Assembly: GCF_016924665.1 (NCBI RefSeq)
Contig: NZ_JAFFJT010000014.1
Location: forward strand, 289,361 to 353,360
Length of the DNA: 64,000 bases
Direction: 5' to 3'
DNA from: Nocardioides sp. SYSU D00038
GTDB lineage: Bacteria > Actinomycetota > Actinomycetes > Propionibacteriales > Nocardioidaceae
Made by a program: the position numbers and the translations under genes. The notes below the pieces were generated by a model, which had not been told where the DNA came from, searched no databases, and saw nothing but the letters and a program-made list of their open reading frames with translations. Each line of letters begins with the position of its first letter. The stretch's first letter is position 1. Positions 57,022 to 64,000 of the stretch are shown here, in pieces.

Positions 57022-58284
57022 ATGACCAGATTCCTCGTCTACACCGCCCCGGCGACCGGCCACGTGCTGCCGCTCGTCCCGGGGCTGCTCGAGCTGCGGC
57101 GGCGGGGCCACGCCGTCCACGTGCGCACCCACCCGGGGCTCGTCGCCGACCTGCGGGCCCTGGGCCTCGACGCGGCACCGGTCGACCAGCGCGTCGTCGA
57201 CGTTCCCGTCACCGACCACGAGGCGACGTCGGACACCGACCGCCTCCGCGCCGGGCAGGTGGACCTGATGCTCCGCGGCCGCTTCGACGGGCCCGACCTC
57301 CGGGCCGCCATCGACGCCGTCGATCCCGACGTGCTGCTGGTCGACGCGATCAGCTACGGCGCCCAGACGGTCGCCGAGGCCTCGGGCCTGCCGCGCGCGC
57401 TGGTGCTGCCCTCGGTGCTGCCGCTGCCCGGGCGGGGCGTCCCGCCGTACGGGCTGGGACTGCGACCGATGCGCGGCCCGCTGGGCCGGCTCCGCGACGC
57501 GGTGCTGATGAAGGTGGTGCTCCGCATGTTCGGCAGGGCGATGCTGCCGGGGCTCAACGACCTGCGGCGGGCCGAGGGGCTGCCACCGTTCGCCGACGCC
57601 CTCGACCCCTACCGCGCGCCCGACGCGGTGCTGGCCCTCACCGGCGAGCCGCTGGAGTACCCCCGCACCGACCTGCCGGAGCACGTCCACCTCGTGGGCG
57701 CGCAGCCCTGGGACCTGCCTGCCGAGCGGCCGGCCTGGCTGGACGAGCCCGGTGACCCGTGGGTGCTCGTCACCTGCTCCACCGACTACCAGGGCGACGA
57801 GGAGCTGGCCCGGACGGCGGTCGAGGCGCTGCGCGACGAGCCGGTGCGCGTGCTGCTGACCGTCGCCGACGCCTACGACACCGTCGACCTGCCCGAGGCC
57901 GCCAACGTCCGCGTGGAGCGCTTCGTGCCCCACGGGCACGTGCTCCCCGAGTGCGCCGCGGTCGTCTGTCACGGCGGCTTCGGGATCGCCTCCAAGGCGA
58001 TGGCCCACGGCGTCCCGACCGTGGTCGTCCCCTTCGGCCGCGACCAGCCCGAGGTCGCCCGTCGGGTCGTCGAGGCCGGCGCCGGGGTCACGCTCCGCCC
58101 CCGCGACCTCTCCCCCGTCCGCCTGCGCGACGCGGTCGCCGACGCTCGGCGCCTGGCCCCGGCAGCAGCGGCGGCCGGCGCCACCCTGCGCGCGCACGGC
58201 GGTGCTGGCCGGTTCGCCGACGCCGCCGAGGCCCTTGCGCCCGCGGCCGACGAGGAGGCCGACCGCGCCCTCAGTCGCGGGTGA
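57022..58284 (+). CDS. MGT/YjiC-type (GT1) glycosyltransferase
   Basis: A 420-residue GT1 glycosyltransferase. The N-terminal FLVYTAPATGHVLPLVPGLLEL has the catalytic-region His (about residue 13), and the C-terminal donor motif is VVCHGGFGIASKAMAHGVPTVVVP. Relatives (MGT, OleD, YjiC) transfer UDP-sugars to macrolides, flavonoids or lipids. It is under a divergent TetR, an arrangement seen with inducible xenobiotic glycosylation. Its 3' end overlaps the convergent ECF sigma gene by 14 bases. Confidence 0.9.
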   Translation: MTRFLVYTAPATGHVLPLVPGLLELRRRGHAVHVRTHPGLVADLRALGLDAAPVDQRVVDVPVTDHEATSDTDRLRAGQVDLMLRGRFDGPDLRAAIDAVDPDVLLVDAISYGAQTVAEASGLPRALVLPSVLPLPGRGVPPYGLGLRPMRGPLGRLRDAVLMKVVLRMFGRAMLPGLNDLRRAEGLPPFADALDPYRAPDAVLALTGEPLEYPRTDLPEHVHLVGAQPWDLPAERPAWLDEPGDPWVLVTCSTDYQGDEELARTAVEALRDEPVRVLLTVADAYDTVDLPEAANVRVERFVPHGHVLPECAAVVCHGGFGIASKAMAHGVPTVVVPFGRDQPEVARRVVEAGAGVTLRPRDLSPVRLRDAVADARRLAPAAAAAGATLRAHGGAGRFADAAEALAPAADEEADRALSRG

Positions 58285-58789
58285 GGGTGCTGGGCTCGGC
58301 CACCGGGTCCAGGTCGGGCACCAGCGTCCGCAGCCGGGCCAGCGCGTCGCGCGCCTGAGACTTCACGGTGCCCACCGAGATGCCGAGGCTCGCCGCGGTC
58401 TCGCGCTCGGTGAGGTCGTCGAAGTAACGCAGCACCACGACCGCGCGCTGGCGCGGCGCGAGGCTGCCCAGGGCAGCGCGCAGCGCCAGCCGCCGGTCGA
58501 CGTCCTCGGCCGGCAACGCCCGCTCCGGCAGGTGCTCGACGCTGGTCTCGCGCCAGCGCCGGCCCCGCCAGCGCGAGACCACCTCGCGGGCCAGCACCGT
58601 GCGCACGTACGGCTCGGGACGGTCGGCGATCCGCCCCCAGTGCGGCACGCAGCGCACCAGCGCCACCTGCACGACGTCCTCGGCGTCCGCGTGGCTGCCG
58701 GTCATCAGGTACGCCGTGCGCAGCAGCGCCGGGCGCCGGGCAGCGACGAACTCCTCGAACGCCGCCCGCTGCTCCTCACGCCGGGCCAC
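58271..58789 (-). CDS. ECF sigma factor (SigE family)
   Basis: A 172-residue ECF sigma-70. Region 2 has AYLMTGSHADAEDVVQVALVR, and region 4 has LAPRQRAVVVLRYFDDLTERETAASLGISVGTV. It belongs to the actinobacterial SigE-like ECF41/SACE-type group. It overlaps the stop of the upstream membrane-protein gene by 14 bases, so it is co-translated with it. The order, membrane partner first and sigma second, is the reverse of the usual sigma/anti-sigma order. Confidence 0.92.
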   Translation of the reverse strand: MARREEQRAAFEEFVAARRPALLRTAYLMTGSHADAEDVVQVALVRCVPHWGRIADRPEPYVRTVLAREVVSRWRGRRWRETSVEHLPERALPAEDVDRRLALRAALGSLAPRQRAVVVLRYFDDLTERETAASLGISVGTVKSQARDALARLRTLVPDLDPVAEPSTLTRD

Positions 58790-60116
58790 GACGCCGCCAG
58801 CGGATGAGGACGCAAGCGGCCGTCACCAGCACCGCCAGGAGTCCCGCGAGCACGAGGCGGGGGTCGGGCGGGTGCCCGGGTGAGACCGCGTCGAAGGTGG
58901 GGCCGCCTGCCAGCTGCCACGCCACCTCAGTGTGGCCGGTCAGTGTGCTGGTCAGCGGGCTGCCGCCGGTCGCGGTGATCTCGGTGCTTTCACCCGACAC
59001 GGGATCGACCACGCTCAGGCCGAACCGCAGCTGCCGTCGGCGCTCGGGCGCGCGCACCACCAGCAGCCGCTCCGCGTCGAGCCAGGCCAGGACGCCGATG
59101 CTGCGTTCCGTCCCGAGGACCCGTCGGCCCGTGCCTCCCTCCTCACCGACCCGCACGTTGCGCGACATGGCTGGACCGATCGTGGCTGCCCGGCGACCGG
59201 TCGCGTCCACCGCGCTGACGTGGCTCTGGGCCGATCCGCCGAGGGGCACCACGCGCACGTGCGCAGCTGCGTCGTGGACGTCGGACGAGACCACGGTGTC
59301 CTCGGTGCGCCACCAGATCCGCCCGTGCCCGCCGCCATCGATCTGGTTGCCCCCCACGGCCCGCTCCAGCACAGGGGACGCCCGTGGCGCCAGGTCGGCG
59401 ACGTCCCAGACCTCCAACGGGGCGTAGTCCGCGACGCCGTGCTGCTCCTGAGGCCCGTCGGCACCGGCTATCCAGTGGCCGAACTGCGCGACCAACGTCT
59501 CCGCGTCGGCGAAGACCAGTCGTCCGACGCTGAGACCGTGCTCGGTCTCGACCAGGTGCCGGCGCACTTCCCCCGTGGTGGCATCCCACAGGGCGTACCC
59601 CGTCACCGACTCCTCCTCGCCGGACGCACGCGAACCCGAGGGGTCACCCCGCAGCCAGTACGCCACCAGGCGGCCGTCCGGCGACAGCGTCACGCGGTTC
59701 TGCCCCTCCGCTCGCCCGGGCAGGTCGAGGAACGCGTAGGACCCCGTCTCGGCCGAGATGCCCCACGGCTCGACGTCGCTCCCGTACCAATCCCTGCGTT
59801 CGCCGAGCTCCACCAGGGCGAGGCGACCGGGAGGGCCGACCTCGTCGGTGCCGGCGAGCCACGGGCTCGGCTCCCAGACCCGGTCCGGCAGCGCGGCGGT
59901 CGACCCGGCCGGCCGCAGCTCCCCGTCGGGCTTCGACAGGTCCTGGACCCGCCAGCCGCCCACGGCCAGCACGACCGCGGCGACGGCGAGCACGGCCGCG
60001 GTCCCGGCCCGGCGCCGACGCGCGTACCGCCGTCCCCGGTCCCACAGGTCGGGGTCCGGGCTGCCGGTCGGGGCGTCGGCCGCCAGGTCGTCGAGCCGGT
60101 CGTGGAGGGTGCTCAT
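58776..60116 (-). CDS. Single-pass membrane protein with propeller-like ectodomain, partner of the ECF sigma
   Basis: A 446-residue protein. The cytoplasmic N-terminus (about 40 residues, LHDRLDDLAADAP) precedes one helix (AAVLAVAAVVLAVGG), then a large outer domain rich in beta strands and WD-like segments (VTLSPDGRLVAYWLRGD), ending in a second helix (VLAGLLAVLVTAACVLI). The N-terminus resembles the sigma-binding leader of anti-sigma proteins but has no zinc motif. It likely senses an outside signal and holds the sigma, though this is inferred from the overlap alone. Confidence 0.72.
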   Translation of the reverse strand: MSTLHDRLDDLAADAPTGSPDPDLWDRGRRYARRRRAGTAAVLAVAAVVLAVGGWRVQDLSKPDGELRPAGSTAALPDRVWEPSPWLAGTDEVGPPGRLALVELGERRDWYGSDVEPWGISAETGSYAFLDLPGRAEGQNRVTLSPDGRLVAYWLRGDPSGSRASGEEESVTGYALWDATTGEVRRHLVETEHGLSVGRLVFADAETLVAQFGHWIAGADGPQEQHGVADYAPLEVWDVADLAPRASPVLERAVGGNQIDGGGHGRIWWRTEDTVVSSDVHDAAAHVRVVPLGGSAQSHVSAVDATGRRAATIGPAMSRNVRVGEEGGTGRRVLGTERSIGVLAWLDAERLLVVRAPERRRQLRFGLSVVDPVSGESTEITATGGSPLTSTLTGHTEVAWQLAGGPTFDAVSPGHPPDPRLVLAGLLAVLVTAACVLIRWRRRGPA

Positions 60117-60153
60117 GACCACCGACACGCGACGAGTGCCCCGGAGGGAGGGG

Positions 60154-60819
60154 TCATCCGGCGTTGAAGATGACGTACTCGCCCTTGCGCAGGAAGAACC
60201 CCTCCGTGCGTCGGAGGTGGACGCAGGTCACGCCGATCCGCTCGACGAGGCACTGCACCGGTCCGCCGCCCACCCGCGCGGCCTCGCCGTAGCCGAGCAC
60301 CGGCGCCCCTGGTGAGCGGATGTTGTCGGTGTTGCAGACCGGCGTCGCCCGGCCGCCGCGCAGCTCCACGCGGCCGACCCGGTCGGTGGGCGCGCCGGCG
60401 CAGGCGTCGGGGTCCTTGATGCCGCCCGCGGTCAGCTCGCAGCCGGCGGGCAGCACGTCGTCGCTGACGACGCAGAAGATGTTTCCGCTGGGGGTGACGA
60501 ACGTCGGGTGCTCGCTCGGCTCGCTCCCCCAGGCGTCGAAGTGGGCCAGCGCGTCGTCGTAGGTGCGCGGCACCGGCAGCTCGCCGCTCTGCTCGGGCTC
60601 GACCGCGCCCGTGGGCTCGGTCGGGTCGGTCGGGTCCGTCGGGTCCGGAGTGGTCGTGGGCTCGGGCGTGGCGGTCTCGGTCACCGTGGCGGTGACGGTG
60701 GCAGGGGTCTCCGGCCCGGCACCGCCGTCGCCGTCGTCGCCGCCGCCGCAACCGCCGGCGGCCGGGGCGAGGAGCACCAGACCCAGCAACGACAGTGCCA
60801 CCCTGCGCCCACGAGTCAT
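60154..60819 (-). CDS. Secreted lipoprotein of unknown function
   Basis: A 221-residue lipoprotein with lipobox AGGC (Cys about 24) after a hydrophobic signal. A Thr/Pro/Asp-rich linker (about residues 35-75) precedes a small domain with four or more Cys that probably form disulfides (NIFCVVSDDVLPAGCEL, DACAGAPTD). I do not recognise the domain. It lies 37 bases upstream of the membrane protein/ECF sigma pair on the same strand and may belong to that unit. Confidence 0.78.
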   Translation of the reverse strand: MTRGRRVALSLLGLVLLAPAAGGCGGGDDGDGGAGPETPATVTATVTETATPEPTTTPDPTDPTDPTEPTGAVEPEQSGELPVPRTYDDALAHFDAWGSEPSEHPTFVTPSGNIFCVVSDDVLPAGCELTAGGIKDPDACAGAPTDRVGRVELRGGRATPVCNTDNIRSPGAPVLGYGEAARVGGGPVQCLVERIGVTCVHLRRTEGFFLRKGEYVIFNAG

Positions 60820-60844
60820 GGGCAGCAGGGTGGCACAGGTCGGG

Positions 60845-63718
<2,874 letters not shown>

Positions 63719-63800
63719 AGCCTTCATCTCCTCTTGCCACGTCGACGACGTCTTGGTGGTACCCGCTCCGGCCATCTTGCCGTCGCGGCGGAGCCAGGCG

Positions 63801-63818
63801 TAAGGAAGGTTCGCCTTA
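63801..63818. promoter_or_regulatory. Iron-box-like inverted repeat TAAGG-N8-CCTTA
   Basis: This repeat resembles a DtxR/IdeR box (TTAGG-N9-CCTAA) but has an 8-base spacer. It lies 83 bases upstream of acnA, an iron-dependent enzyme, so iron control is plausible but unproven. Confidence 0.3.
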
Positions 63819-63836
63819 CCCCGACCCGCCAAGATC

Positions 63837-63850
63837 TCTTGATATCAAGA
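63837..63850. promoter_or_regulatory. Perfect palindrome TCTTGATATCAAGA upstream of acnA
   Basis: A 14-bp AT-rich palindrome in a 70% GC background, 119 bases before acnA. It is a likely TetR/MarR-type operator; whether an AcnR-like regulator binds is not shown here. The remaining stretch to 64000 has no clear gene. Confidence 0.65.
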
Positions 63851-64000
63851 TACATGATGTCGAGGGGGCGGCCAAGCGCGACGCGCCCTCCCGGGGTGTC
63901 GCAGGGGTGTCGCGGTGCGGTAGTCACTGGCGTTCGGCACCCGGATCGCCGTGGCACGGGGGACCAACGGCCCGGAACCCCCCCGGGAGGGCGCCGACCC

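Noticed and set aside
63724..63957. Short minus-strand ORF upstream of aconitase
   Set aside because: It runs through the acnA leader and regulatory palindromes, has no domain and no ribosome site.

Overview
The window is about 64 kb of very GC-rich DNA with dense coding, many GTG starts, 4-bp stop/start overlaps and SigB/SigF-type sigma factors. F420-type oxidoreductases and orphan CYP51/CYP123-type P450s are also present. This points to an actinobacterium, most likely Nocardioidaceae (Nocardioides-like); that placement rests on gene content only. I see no rRNA, tRNA, CRISPR array, transposase or prophage. It reads as ordinary chromosome with accessory clusters.

Region 1 (0-18 kb) looks like a stress or specialised-metabolism island. 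Two paralogous SigB-type sigma genes (1007 and 12721) bracket a tightly overlapping operon. The operon holds a CYP152-type fatty-acid peroxygenase, a 58-residue zinc-ribbon protein, four glycosyltransferases and a cysteine hydrolase. A phytoene-dehydrogenase-like flavoprotein with an SRPBCC protein, a FAD/Rieske fusion and a LuxR-type pseudo-receiver follow. Next come an alcohol dehydrogenase, an LLM flavin oxidoreductase, a methyltransferase, and a CDGSH protein paired with a heme-oxygenase-like diiron protein.

Region 2 (18-28 kb) is mostly housekeeping: MFS transporter, VOC protein, uvrB, phospholipase D-type enzyme, AlkA-like glycosylase, enoyl-CoA hydratase, maltokinase-cap protein and an RCK potassium channel. 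Region 3 (28-36.6 kb) is one long leftward operon: TetR, CYP123-like P450, SDR, CYP51, ferredoxin, SnoaL-like protein, aldehyde dehydrogenase, SDR, hydroxyisobutyrate-type dehydrogenase and carboxymuconolactone-decarboxylase-like protein. It resembles the M. tuberculosis Rv0763c-Rv0771 locus. A KstR-type operator lies at its promoter, and further copies lie at the window start and upstream of the enoyl-CoA hydratase.

Region 4 (36.6-47 kb) has an ATP-dependent DNA ligase, a DHFR-like reductase, a DUF222/HNH protein and a TetR gene with a near-ideal operator. A fadA2/fabG4/MaoC lipid locus, a secreted M23 peptidase with propeller repeats, and TesB follow. Region 5 (47-64 kb) contains a PAC2 protein, a lipoprotein metallopeptidase, dxs, a string of small enzymes, a TetR/glycosyltransferase divergent pair, an ECF sigma with a membrane partner, a lipoprotein and aconitase.

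Across the window at least ten genes have a TANNNT box 6-7 nt before the start codon and no Shine-Dalgarno sequence, which indicates widespread leaderless transcripts.
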